This document shows positions 1-6,139 of a stretch of 8,937 nt of DNA, piece after piece. The notes beneath the pieces are model-generated. The model was not told where the DNA came from, made no database searches, and saw nothing but the letters and a program-made list of their open reading frames with translations. Each line of letters starts with the position of its first letter. Position 1 is the first letter of the stretch. Position numbers and translations under genes: made by a program. The stretch comes from CAWKDC01 sp044445605 (lineage in GTDB: Bacteria; Pseudomonadota; Gammaproteobacteria; JABCZS01): assembly GCA_044445605.1 (NCBI GenBank), contig JBIOEA010000055.1:1-8937 (forward strand), given 5' to 3'.

Positions 1-212
1 ACCAAGACATGGATGCTCACATCAAACATTTAAATGAAACAATCGAGAAAATGGATACTGAAAACAAAGCACTAAATACAACAAACCAAGACATGGATGC
101 TCACATCAAACATTTAAATGAAACAATCGAGAAAATGGATGCTGAAAACAAAGCACTAAATACAACAAACCAAGACATGGATGCTCACATCAAACATTTA
201 AATGAAACAATC
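1..212 (+). repeat. 84-bp in-frame tandem repeat, about 2.5 copies
   Basis: Copy 1 (1-84) and copy 2 (85-168) differ at one base only (A at 57, G at 141; Thr versus Ala). Copy 3 is identical from 169 to 212 and then diverges. Each copy encodes 28 residues (four heptads), so gain or loss of a copy keeps the reading frame. The array begins at or before the window edge, so the total copy number is unknown. The near-identity at DNA level points to recent duplication or ongoing homogenisation. Confidence 0.95.
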
Positions 213-470
213 CGTCATATCGATGATCACACGAACCATTTAAGCACAACCATTCACACAGTAGACGCACACAACAAATACTTAACCGAAACAATTGATA
301 AAATGAATGCTTACATTAATGATTTAAACACCCATATTATATACAAAGAAAGCGTGCACCAACAACATGTAGACAACCTGATCCGTCAATTTCACGCATC
401 AAAGACTTGGAGGCTCACTCAGCCAGCCAGGCTAGTTTACCGCCAGGTTAGGTCTTTGTTTCGACGTTAA
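1..470 (+). CDS. C-terminal part of a repeat-built coiled-coil protein (5' end outside window)
   Basis: The reading frame is open from the first base (codons in phase with position 3) to TAA at 468-470, so the ATG at 9 lies inside a repeat and is not the true start. About 155 residues are visible. Up to roughly residue 112 counted from the ATG at 9 they form eight consecutive 14-residue units (MDAHIKHLNETIEK type), two heptads each, with hydrophobic residues spaced as in a coiled coil. The protein then ends in a basic, possibly amphipathic tail (SKTWRLTQPARLVYR, then RSLFRR). An S-x-W-R-x-T-x-P-x-R tail after a long coil is, from memory, common in polysaccharide glycosyltransferases and methyltransferases. 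WbdD of E. coli O9a is the known case of a coiled coil that sets O-antigen length. The N-terminal catalytic domain, if any, is not visible, so the enzyme type is unknown. It converges on rmd with 10 bp between stops. Confidence 0.8.
   Translation, partial: QDMDAHIKHLNETIEKMDTENKALNTTNQDMDAHIKHLNETIEKMDAENKALNTTNQDMDAHIKHLNETIRHIDDHTNHLSTTIHTVDAHNKYLTETIDKMNAYINDLNTHIIYKESVHQQHVDNLIRQFHASKTWRLTQPARLVYRQVRSLFRR
9..344 (+). repeat. Older 42-bp (14-residue) repeat underlying the 84-bp array, eight units
   Basis: Reading from position 9 in steps of 42 bp gives eight aligned 14-residue units. They are MDAHIKHLNETIEK, MDTENKALNTTNQD, MDAHIKHLNETIEK, MDAENKALNTTNQD, MDAHIKHLNETIRH, IDDHTNHLSTTIHT, VDAHNKYLTETIDK and MNAYINDLNTHIIY. 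The shared pattern is roughly (M/I/V)-D-A-H-x-x-x-L-x-x-T-I. The last three units are diverged, while the first five alternate as the 84-bp super-repeat. This suggests a 14-residue module that was duplicated early, followed by recent amplification of a two-module block. Confidence 0.85.
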
Positions 471-480
471 GAGAGTGATC

Positions 481-1326
481 TTATGAAGAAAGCATCCAAC
501 GTAGAGTCTCTTCGAAATCGAATTCCGTACAAGTCCCGATGATTCGTGTTAGTTTACTGCTATCACCGACAAGCGTACGAACTTCGTTTTGGCGGACAAA
601 CAAAGGGTTCACATTCACCCCAATGCTATGCCCAGTCAAACTCTCGCACATCCCAATAACCCGCTTCAGAGAATAAGCTTTACCTGTGCAAATATTCACT
701 ACACCAGCCACATGTTCTTTTTCAACTAATTTTCTGTATACTTCTGCAACTCTACGAACATCACCAAACTCTCGAGATACATCCAAATTCCCTAACTCTA
801 TCATGGGGGCTTTCATTTTAAAATGTGAAACAATTTTGGGGATCAAGAAACGATCGGATTGGCCAACACCAGTATAGTTAAAAGGACGGACAATACAAAT
901 CGGCAACTTATCCGACCACAATGCAGACATATATTCCATGGCCAATTTACTGACAGAATAGTCATTTGCAGGGTGAAGTGGAGAATCTTCAGATAGCATG
1001 CCTTCCGTGCTGTTACCATACACATTGCCTGTACTGGCCAAAATCACACACTTCAGTTCGGTGACATGCTTAAACAGCGATTCTAGCAAGTTACGTGTGC
1101 CCAATAAATTGACCTGGTATATCTGATTGATATCTTCATTTTGCACGAAAGAAATTCCGGCTAGATGAATGACGGCTTCAGGTAAGATACCTGCGACTTC
1201 ATCATCAACCGCTGGCGCTTGCATCAAATCAGATGTTAGCCCAACCACCGTATGGCCATGCGCCTCCAGTTCCTCACGGATATATTTCCCCGTAAAACCT
1301 TCCAAACCAGTCACCAGGACACGCAT
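481..1326 (-). CDS. rmd: GDP-6-deoxy-D-mannose (GDP-4-keto-6-deoxymannose) reductase-like SDR enzyme
   Basis: This is a 281-residue extended short-chain dehydrogenase/reductase. The N-terminal Rossmann motif is G7-LE-G10-FTG13, a Ser/Thr sits in ILASTGNVYG (S98/T99), and the catalytic pair is Y123-x3-K127 in YSVSK. VRPFNYTGVGQ (about 146-156), SREFGDVRRVAEVY (184-197) and the NICTGKAYSL stretch (211-220) match what I recall of Rmd proteins, and the length is nearer to Rmd (about 300) than to Fcl (about 320). Rmd reduces the Gmd product, GDP-4-keto-6-deoxy-D-mannose, to GDP-D-rhamnose in the cytoplasm. The ATG at 1326 overlaps the gmd stop by one base (TAATG) and has GGGAG (1336-1340) nine bases upstream, so the start is secure and coupled to gmd. 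A sister reductase making GDP-6-deoxy-D-talose or another 4-reduced product cannot be excluded by eye. Confidence 0.8.
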   Translation of the reverse strand: MRVLVTGLEGFTGKYIREELEAHGHTVVGLTSDLMQAPAVDDEVAGILPEAVIHLAGISFVQNEDINQIYQVNLLGTRNLLESLFKHVTELKCVILASTGNVYGNSTEGMLSEDSPLHPANDYSVSKLAMEYMSALWSDKLPICIVRPFNYTGVGQSDRFLIPKIVSHFKMKAPMIELGNLDVSREFGDVRRVAEVYRKLVEKEHVAGVVNICTGKAYSLKRVIGMCESLTGHSIGVNVNPLFVRQNEVRTLVGDSSKLTRIIGTCTEFDFEETLRWMLSS

Positions 1327-2360
1327 TAAAACGAGCTCCCGGTGGCCGCACGCTTCAAATCAGCTGTCACCATCATGTTGCACAGTGTCTCAAGCGATGT
1401 GGCTGGAACCCAACCTAATTCGCGTTTTGCCTTTTCAGGGCTTCCTATTAATAAATCAACTTCCGCAGGACGATAATATTTCGGGTCGATGACAACAACG
1501 GTTTTGCCTGTTGCGGCATCCATTCCGCGCTCATTTTCATCTTTACCTTCCCAATCTATGTTTATGTCAACAGCTTTGAATGCAAGTGAAACAAAATCCC
1601 TTACCGTTTCTGTTCGTCCGGTTGCAAGTACGTATGTATCTGGTGTTGCTGCCTGAAGCATTAAATACATCCCCTCAACATAATCTTTTGCATAACCCCA
1701 GTCTCGTTTTGCATCAATATTACCTAATGCAAGCTTTTCTTGTTTTCCTAGTTTAATGCGAGCAACTGCATCTGTGATTTTACGAGTAACAAATTCTAAT
1801 CCACGTAACGGTGACTCATGATTAAATAAAATACCACTTGCACCAAAGATGTCATAAGACTCACGATAGTTAATGGTCATCCAATGCGCATATAATTTTG
1901 CTACACCGTATGGGCTACGCGGATAAAATGGAGTTGATTCTGTTTGGGGAACTTCCTGCACCTTACCAAACATCTCAGAAGTTGACGCTTGATAAAAACG
2001 AATTTTTGGATTGATGATCCGAATGGCTTCCAATAAGTGGACAGGCCCTAATCCTGTGATTTCCGCAGTAGCAATAGGCTGATCGAATGAAACACCCACG
2101 AAGCTTTGTGCCGCCAAATTATAAATTTCTTCTGGCCTAATTTTTTCAATCAAACGAATAGCAGCACTTAAATCTGTTAAGTCATATTCAACCAAATGAA
2201 AATGAGGATGGTTTTGAATGCCAAGCTCGGCAATACGCCAAAAATTGGTCGACGATGTCCTACGGTACGTCCCGTAAACAGAACAGCCTTTGTCAAGAAG
2301 CAAGGTGGCCAAATAAGCCCCATCTTGCCCAGTAATCCCCGTCACTAGCGCTGTTTTCAT
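1326..2360 (-). CDS. gmd: GDP-mannose 4,6-dehydratase
   Basis: The 344-residue product has the usual length and many Gmd signatures. It starts MKTALVTGITGQDGAYLA (NADP-binding Rossmann motif) and has the RRTSSTNFWRI segment. The catalytic set T127/S128/E129 lies in ASTSEMFG, and Y151/K155 in SPYGVAKLYAHW. FNHESPLRG follows and then KRDWGYAKDYVEGM. It converts GDP-D-mannose to GDP-4-keto-6-deoxy-D-mannose in the cytoplasm, the precursor of GDP-D-rhamnose, GDP-L-fucose and related sugars. I start it at the ATG at 2360 (MKTAL) and not at a TTG two codons earlier, because GGGGAG (2369-2374) sits eight bases from the ATG and only two from the TTG. It is the first gene of a two-gene minus-strand operon with rmd, and its 1-nt overlap suggests translational coupling. 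Confidence 0.95.
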   Translation of the reverse strand: MKTALVTGITGQDGAYLATLLLDKGCSVYGTYRRTSSTNFWRIAELGIQNHPHFHLVEYDLTDLSAAIRLIEKIRPEEIYNLAAQSFVGVSFDQPIATAEITGLGPVHLLEAIRIINPKIRFYQASTSEMFGKVQEVPQTESTPFYPRSPYGVAKLYAHWMTINYRESYDIFGASGILFNHESPLRGLEFVTRKITDAVARIKLGKQEKLALGNIDAKRDWGYAKDYVEGMYLMLQAATPDTYVLATGRTETVRDFVSLAFKAVDINIDWEGKDENERGMDAATGKTVVVIDPKYYRPAEVDLLIGSPEKAKRELGWVPATSLETLCNMMVTADLKRAATGSSF

Positions 2361-2368
2361 GCACAATA

Positions 2369-2374
2369 CTCCCC
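2369..2374 (-). promoter_or_regulatory. Shine-Dalgarno site of gmd (decides start)
   Basis: On the minus strand, GGGGAG lies eight bases before the ATG at 2360. The in-frame TTG at 2366 is only two bases away, too close for a normal ribosome site, so the ATG start is preferred. Confidence 0.7.
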
Positions 2375-2389
2375 AAAAAAGACTTGGTC

Positions 2390-2418
2390 ATCATATAGGT
2401 GGTTATAGTATAAATCAA
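2390..2418 (-). promoter_or_regulatory. Predicted sigma70-type promoter of gmd-rmd
   Basis: Minus strand: -35 TTGATT (plus-strand 2413-2418, four of six consensus bases), a 17-base spacer, and -10 TATGAT (plus-strand 2390-2395, five of six). Transcription would start near 2383, giving a leader of about 20-25 bases that contains the gmd Shine-Dalgarno site. The hexamers, spacing and position all fit, but this is pattern matching only. Confidence 0.5.
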
Positions 2419-2629
2419 GCGCATATGATACCATTTACCTTTAATGTTTAAGCAATAGGTGAGGCCCTGCCCGATGAATCGAACGTATAGATACGGTGTC
2501 AACATCAGGACCGCATTACGCTGCCCCCTCACTCAATCGCCCCCTGATGTTGCTTTAACAGTGACTCCGTTTTCTGAATCAATACGCGAAATGAGGAATA
2601 CTCCCGCGAAATGGCCATCAAAATCTATA

Positions 2630-2707
2630 TTGCGACAGATAGCCAGAACAATATACACAAAGACAATCCCCACTTCCATCCAACCTTACGCGTTGAAACA
2701 GTATAAT
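2630..2707 (+). promoter_or_regulatory. Weak candidate promoters for the glycosyltransferase operon
   Basis: Two plus-strand candidates lie upstream of the ATG at 2770. One is TTGCGA (2630-2635), a 16-base spacer and TATACA (2652-2657), four of six matches in each box. The other is a perfect -10 TATAAT (2702-2707) with only a poor -35 (TCCAAC at 2679-2684). Either would give a short leader. In AT-rich sequence such matches arise by chance, and the operon could be read from further upstream. Confidence 0.2.
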
Positions 2708-2758
2708 CGCCTGATTTCACGATCCAAACGAGCATGGAAACGGCTTAAACTTTTGCTT

Positions 2759-2763
2759 AAGGA
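2759..2763 (+). promoter_or_regulatory. Shine-Dalgarno site deciding the start at 2770
   Basis: AAGGA ends six bases before the ATG at 2770 but directly abuts the in-frame ATG at 2764. The spacing favours 2770 (MKIALCSSF), which also gives the TGATG overlap with the upstream frame and an N-terminus matching that of the downstream paralogue (MKVLIVNAM). Confidence 0.6.
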
Positions 2764-2769
2764 ATGTTG

Positions 2770-3807
2770 ATGAAAATTGCTTTGTGCTCTTCATTCGTTC
2801 CTTTTGTCCTAGGCGGTGCTCGCAATATTGTTGAATGGCTGGAGGTCAAGCTTCTCGAGGCAGGCCATGAAATAGAACGAGTTTACCTGCCCCATGTTGA
2901 TGATCCAAATCTACTTGTTGAACAAATGTCAGCCTATCGATGGATTGACCTCGCGTCTTCAGCCGACCGCATTATCTGTTTTAGACCACCAGCACATTTC
3001 ATCCCACATCCTCATAAAATTCTTTGGTTCATTCACCATATTCGAGTATTTTATGATCTCTGGGATAGTCCCTATGCTGCCCACCTACATACCCCTAAAT
3101 ACGAAGGCGTGCGTAACATGCTTCATAGTGTCGATACAGCAGCCATGCACGAAGCTAAACGTATTTTCACCATCTCAGATGTTGTCACCAAGAGACTTAA
3201 GAAATTTAATAATGTAGACAGCGAAGTACTTCTTTATCCGGTGCTGGAGCCTGAACGTTTTCATTGCCGTTCGTTCAATGATGAAATTGTTTGCATCTCA
3301 CGGTTAGAACACCATAAACGCCAACATCTACTGATAGAAGCACTGCAGCATACAACGACACCCGTTAAATTACGATTCTGTGGTGCGGCATCGGATGTCC
3401 AGTACCTAAATACACTCACAAAACTTATCAAACAATTTAACTTGCAACATAGAGTTTTTCTTGAAAACAGGTGGATAACGGAAAATGAAAAAATTGACTA
3501 TCTTGCCAACTGTCTAGCAGCAGCTTACCTACCTCACGATGAGGATGGTTATGGTTATTCGAGTTTAGAAGCATGCCATTCAGGCAAACCTCTTCTAACC
3601 GTATCTGATTCGGGGGGGGTCCTTGAACTGATTCAGAATGGTATTAATGGATTCGTCACTCCCCCCGAACCAAAAGCCATTGCAGCAGCCATGGACAACC
3701 TATACAGGAATAAAGCAATGGCGCGCAAAATGGGCCAGAACGCGGTCGAACGCATTGATGAGCTCAATATTAATTGGCACAGTGTTATTGAGAGATTATT
3801 ATCATGA
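2770..3807 (+). CDS. GT-B family glycosyltransferase (GT4-like), first of a tandem pair
   Basis: The 345-residue cytoplasmic enzyme would transfer a sugar from a nucleotide-sugar donor during glycan assembly. The N-terminal GT-B half opens with MKIALCSSFVPFVLGGAR (GGA at 15-17). The middle has FTISDVVTKRLKKFNNV. The donor-binding half starts near ISRLEHHKRQHLLIEAL (about 176-192) and carries D259-GYGYSSL-E267, the GT4 E-x7-E motif with Asp in first place, then GKPLLTVSDSGGVLEL. Donor and acceptor cannot be read from sequence; D-rhamnose or mannose is plausible given gmd/rmd nearby. A TGATG overlap precedes it, and its stop overlaps the next start by ATGA. It is clearly paralogous to the next gene. 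It contains a run of eight G (3612-3619), where a one-base slip in either direction would truncate it before residue 290. Confidence 0.88.
   Translation: MKIALCSSFVPFVLGGARNIVEWLEVKLLEAGHEIERVYLPHVDDPNLLVEQMSAYRWIDLASSADRIICFRPPAHFIPHPHKILWFIHHIRVFYDLWDSPYAAHLHTPKYEGVRNMLHSVDTAAMHEAKRIFTISDVVTKRLKKFNNVDSEVLLYPVLEPERFHCRSFNDEIVCISRLEHHKRQHLLIEALQHTTTPVKLRFCGAASDVQYLNTLTKLIKQFNLQHRVFLENRWITENEKIDYLANCLAAAYLPHDEDGYGYSSLEACHSGKPLLTVSDSGGVLELIQNGINGFVTPPEPKAIAAAMDNLYRNKAMARKMGQNAVERIDELNINWHSVIERLLS
3612..3619 (+). repeat. Homopolymer tract of eight G inside a glycosyltransferase gene
   Basis: The tract lies in the codons for SDSGGV. One extra G brings TGA at 3624-3626 into frame, and one lost G brings TGA at 3629-3631 into frame, so any single-base slip removes about the last 60 residues. 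The paralogous gene encodes the same peptide as SGGV without a long G run. Poly-G tracts in glycosyltransferase genes are known contingency loci in Neisseria, Haemophilus and Campylobacter. Eight G is near the lower end for frequent slippage. Confidence 0.95.
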
Positions 3808-4838
3808 AAGTTCTTATTGTTAATGCCATGGTTCCGTATGTCTGGGGCGGGGCAGAAGAATTAGCATCTCATTTACAAAAAAATATCATCATTGCTGGAC
3901 ATGAAGCTGAAATACTGCGCATACCCTTCCAATGGGATCCCGCTACTCGTATCCCATCTCAAATGCTGATGGCAAGCTCCTTTCAGCTTGAAAACGTGGA
4001 TCTTGTTATTGGCCTAAAATTTCCTGCCTATTTGATTCAGCACCCCAAAAAAACATTATGGATATTACACCAGTTTCGGCAAGCCTATGACATGTACGAT
4101 GCAGGGCACACACATTTAAATAATGGCAAGCAAGAAGAGGATATTCACAAACTGATTATCCACGCAGATAATGCATGCTTCGAAGAAAGCAGAAATATTT
4201 TTACCATCTCTGACGTTACGCGCGATCGCTTGGCTAAGTATAACCATGTCGAAGCTGAAGTTTTGCGTCACCCACTTAATGATCCAGAGCTTTTCCCTGG
4301 AGGTAAATCTGAGGGGTATATATTTGCTGGGGGAAGAATAAACAATATAAAAAGACAACACTTGTTACTCGAAGCCATGGCGCAAATACCCTCTCCTCCA
4401 CGGCTTATCATTGCCGGGCCTCCTGACTCCCCCGAGGATGCTCTTAGACTTGAGCGTCTGGTGGAAAAATTTGGCTTAAAGGACTCAGTAAAGCTTGATC
4501 TGCGATTTATGCCTCGCCAAGAATATGCAGACTATATTAATGGGGCTTCTGCCGTTGCCTATATTCCATTCGATGAGGATTCATTAGGTTATGTCACCAT
4601 GGAAGCCGCAACAGCTGGAAAACCTATTTTAACCACAACCGACAGTGGTGGTGTGCTGAGCTTAGTGAAACATCTTGAAACGGGATGGGTGAGCGAGCCA
4701 ACCCCTCTTTCAATTGCCGATACATTAAGTAAAATATCAGCCAGCGGAGAATTATCAGAGATGGGTCAATGTGCACGTGACTTAATCTTAAGCATGGAGC
4801 TGAACTGGCCCAAAACTGTGGAGACATTGCTGAGATGA
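3804..4838 (+). CDS. GT-B family glycosyltransferase (GT4-like), second of a tandem pair
   Basis: The 344-residue paralogue of the preceding gene has motifs at nearly the same residue numbers. These are MKVLIVNAMVPYVWGGAEEL at the N-terminus (GGA at 15-17), HPKKTLWILHQFRQAYDMYD (80-99), NIFTISDVTRDRLAKYN (131-147), GRINNIKRQHLLLEAM (177-192), and D259-SLGYVTM-E267 as the E-x7-E variant with Asp first, followed by GKPILTTTDSGGV. It probably adds a second, related sugar or linkage in the same glycan from a nucleotide sugar in the cytoplasm. The start overlaps the upstream stop as ATGA, with a GAGAG-like ribosome site nine bases before it. The next gene again begins in an ATGA overlap, so translation is likely coupled through all three genes. 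Specificity is unknown. Confidence 0.88.
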   Translation: MKVLIVNAMVPYVWGGAEELASHLQKNIIIAGHEAEILRIPFQWDPATRIPSQMLMASSFQLENVDLVIGLKFPAYLIQHPKKTLWILHQFRQAYDMYDAGHTHLNNGKQEEDIHKLIIHADNACFEESRNIFTISDVTRDRLAKYNHVEAEVLRHPLNDPELFPGGKSEGYIFAGGRINNIKRQHLLLEAMAQIPSPPRLIIAGPPDSPEDALRLERLVEKFGLKDSVKLDLRFMPRQEYADYINGASAVAYIPFDEDSLGYVTMEAATAGKPILTTTDSGGVLSLVKHLETGWVSEPTPLSIADTLSKISASGELSEMGQCARDLILSMELNWPKTVETLLR

Positions 4839-6127
4839 AATTCATGATTTTTACACCGGCAGCATTAACCTCCGCTATTGGGCGGATGGCCTTTATTGTC
4901 AGTCAGGCATTAATAGCAGGGGGCCACGAGGTTAATCATGTACGCACTGAATGCAATGATCTCATCGACACACCTACACATCCCTTTAACGGTTCTTGCA
5001 TACCTTGGACCGACATCGACGCCGTGGCAGCACTATCGCATCGTACAGACATCGTCATCTATCATATTGGAAATAATCCAGCCTATCACATAGGTGGTTT
5101 ATCATGGATTCCCCATCTGCCCGGCATCATTTGTTTGCATGATTTTTTTGTTGGGAGTTTGTTTTTTGAATTGGCAAAAGGAAATCACGAATATGCCGCT
5201 GATATCATCATGGCATGGTATGGCGAACCCATACCAGATGGCTATTGGACATATAATGACGCAGATAATTTGGTTAATGATACCAAAGACACTCTTCCGA
5301 TGACTGAGTGGATATGCTCCTATGCCACAGCGGTGATGACACACAGCTGTTGGGCCATTGATAGAGTTCTTGCCTCATGCCCTGGTCCCGTCCAGGTGGC
5401 CGCCCTACCCATCAGCATCTCCAAAACAGACTGTCATTTCGCAGCACCTAAATTGAATACATTATTTAATGTCTTGACCGTTGGAGACGTTAATAACAAC
5501 AAACGAATCGACAAAGTCATTCAGGCCATTGGATCCAGCTCTCTTTTACGCTCAAAAACGATTTATCGCGTGGCAGGAAATATTGACGTCGAAAAACGTG
5601 AGAAACTCACACAGTTAGCAAATAGTTTACAAGTAACACTTGTTCTCCTAGGGAAAGTAGATGATGCAACACTGAATTATCTTTTCGAGGAAGCTGATGT
5701 CGTTACCTGCCTCCGATGGCCATGCATAGAGTCAGCATCCGCATCCCTCATCGAAGCGCTGCTTCATGAGAAAGCGACCATTGTTACACACTCAGGCTGT
5801 TACAGCGAACTACCTGATGATTATGTCATAAAAATCAACATTCAAAATGAACATTCTGATCTTGTTGCTGCACTTGAATTCCTCCATGGGAATCCCGAAA
5901 AACGTCGCGCCATGGGGAAAAATGCTGCTGTATGGGCAAAAACGGCTTTTTCAGCCACTCATTATGCCAACGAATTAGTAAAGCTATCACTACTGACATT
6001 GGATGCTATCCCAATCCTTAATGCCACGAAATCTTTTAAAAAGATCATGGCATCTTGGCATGGGAACCCAGCACTGAACATACTAGACGAGAATATAAAG
6101 CCATTGCTTATTTTTGAATCTTATTAG
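4835..6127 (+). CDS. Glycosyltransferase, GT4-like with complete E-x7-E motif
   Basis: The 430-residue GT-B-type enzyme is longer than, and not obviously close to, the two before it. It begins MKFMIFTPAALTSAIGRMAF and has YHIGNNPAYHIGG (76-88) and CLHDFFVGSLFFEL (100-113), features I associate with polysaccharide-cluster glycosyltransferases. Its C-terminal donor-binding half contains TVGDVNNNKRIDKVIQAIG (215-233), then E299-SASASLI-E307, followed by GCYSELPDD. This is the canonical E-x7-E nucleotide-sugar motif, unlike the D-x7-E form in the neighbours. Donor and acceptor are not deducible. The ATG at 4835 overlaps the previous stop (ATGA). GGAG at 4820-4823 is eleven bases upstream, rather far, so coupling may matter. 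It ends with TAG, 12 bases before the membrane-protein gene. Confidence 0.85.
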   Translation: MKFMIFTPAALTSAIGRMAFIVSQALIAGGHEVNHVRTECNDLIDTPTHPFNGSCIPWTDIDAVAALSHRTDIVIYHIGNNPAYHIGGLSWIPHLPGIICLHDFFVGSLFFELAKGNHEYAADIIMAWYGEPIPDGYWTYNDADNLVNDTKDTLPMTEWICSYATAVMTHSCWAIDRVLASCPGPVQVAALPISISKTDCHFAAPKLNTLFNVLTVGDVNNNKRIDKVIQAIGSSSLLRSKTIYRVAGNIDVEKREKLTQLANSLQVTLVLLGKVDDATLNYLFEEADVVTCLRWPCIESASASLIEALLHEKATIVTHSGCYSELPDDYVIKINIQNEHSDLVAALEFLHGNPEKRRAMGKNAAVWAKTAFSATHYANELVKLSLLTLDAIPILNATKSFKKIMASWHGNPALNILDENIKPLLIFESY

Positions 6128-6139
6128 GCACCACTAACA

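Larger units (their letters stand above)
2459..2770 (+). pseudogene. Spacer with probable 3' remnant of a decayed or frameshifted gene
   Basis: The 409-bp stretch 2361-2769 has no convincing intact gene. One frame is open from ATG 2459 to TGA 2768-2770 (103 residues), but its first two thirds look compositionally unlike a real protein. Its end does look real: QYNRLISRSKRAWKRL followed by KLLLKEC is basic and helix-like, and its TGA overlaps the next gene's ATG (TGATG), typical of operon neighbours. In another frame, 2611-2703 reads MAIKIYIATDSQNNIHKDNP and then HFHPTLRVETV before TAA at 2704, which looks more protein-like than the same stretch in the first frame. Joining the two near 2700 by a one-base shift gives a continuous tail. 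I infer a degraded gene whose upstream part is lost or scrambled, possibly where the gmd-rmd block joined. I do not recognise the family, and a genuine small gene remains possible. Confidence 0.3.

Noticed and set aside
1..212. The 84-bp repeats considered as a CRISPR array or intergenic satellite.
   Set aside because: There are no spacers between the copies, and the repeats are in frame and encode continuous heptads.
468..483. Small inverted repeat (TAAGA, six-base loop, TCTTA) covering the two convergent stop codons at the end of the coiled-coil gene and rmd.
   Set aside because: The stem has only five, mostly A-T, pairs and no T-run follows on either strand. It is too weak to call a bidirectional terminator and is partly forced by the two stop codons.
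1169..1492. Plus-strand open frame of 107 codons across the rmd/gmd junction.
   Set aside because: It lies antisense to two well-recognised enzymes, has a composition typical of a shadow frame, and has no ribosome site worth noting.
2384..2411. Plus-strand promoter-like boxes TTGGTC (2384-2389) and TAGTAT (2406-2411).
   Set aside because: The -10 match is poor, and the region coincides with the much better minus-strand gmd promoter.
2293..2532. Minus-strand open frame of 79 codons overlapping the start of gmd and its promoter.
   Set aside because: It would cover the gmd N-terminus in another frame and has no recognisable motif. The predicted promoter and Shine-Dalgarno site serve gmd.
3638..3823. 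Plus-strand open frame of 61 codons at the end of the first glycosyltransferase.
   Set aside because: It is an out-of-frame shadow. The -1 frame enters TGA at 3629 before reaching it, so it does not extend a slipped product either.
4041..4053. A run of seven A in the second glycosyltransferase, and T7/T6 runs near 5144-5167 in the third, considered as further slip sites.
   Set aside because: A/T runs of this length are expected by chance in sequence of this composition and are much weaker evidence than the eight-G tract.
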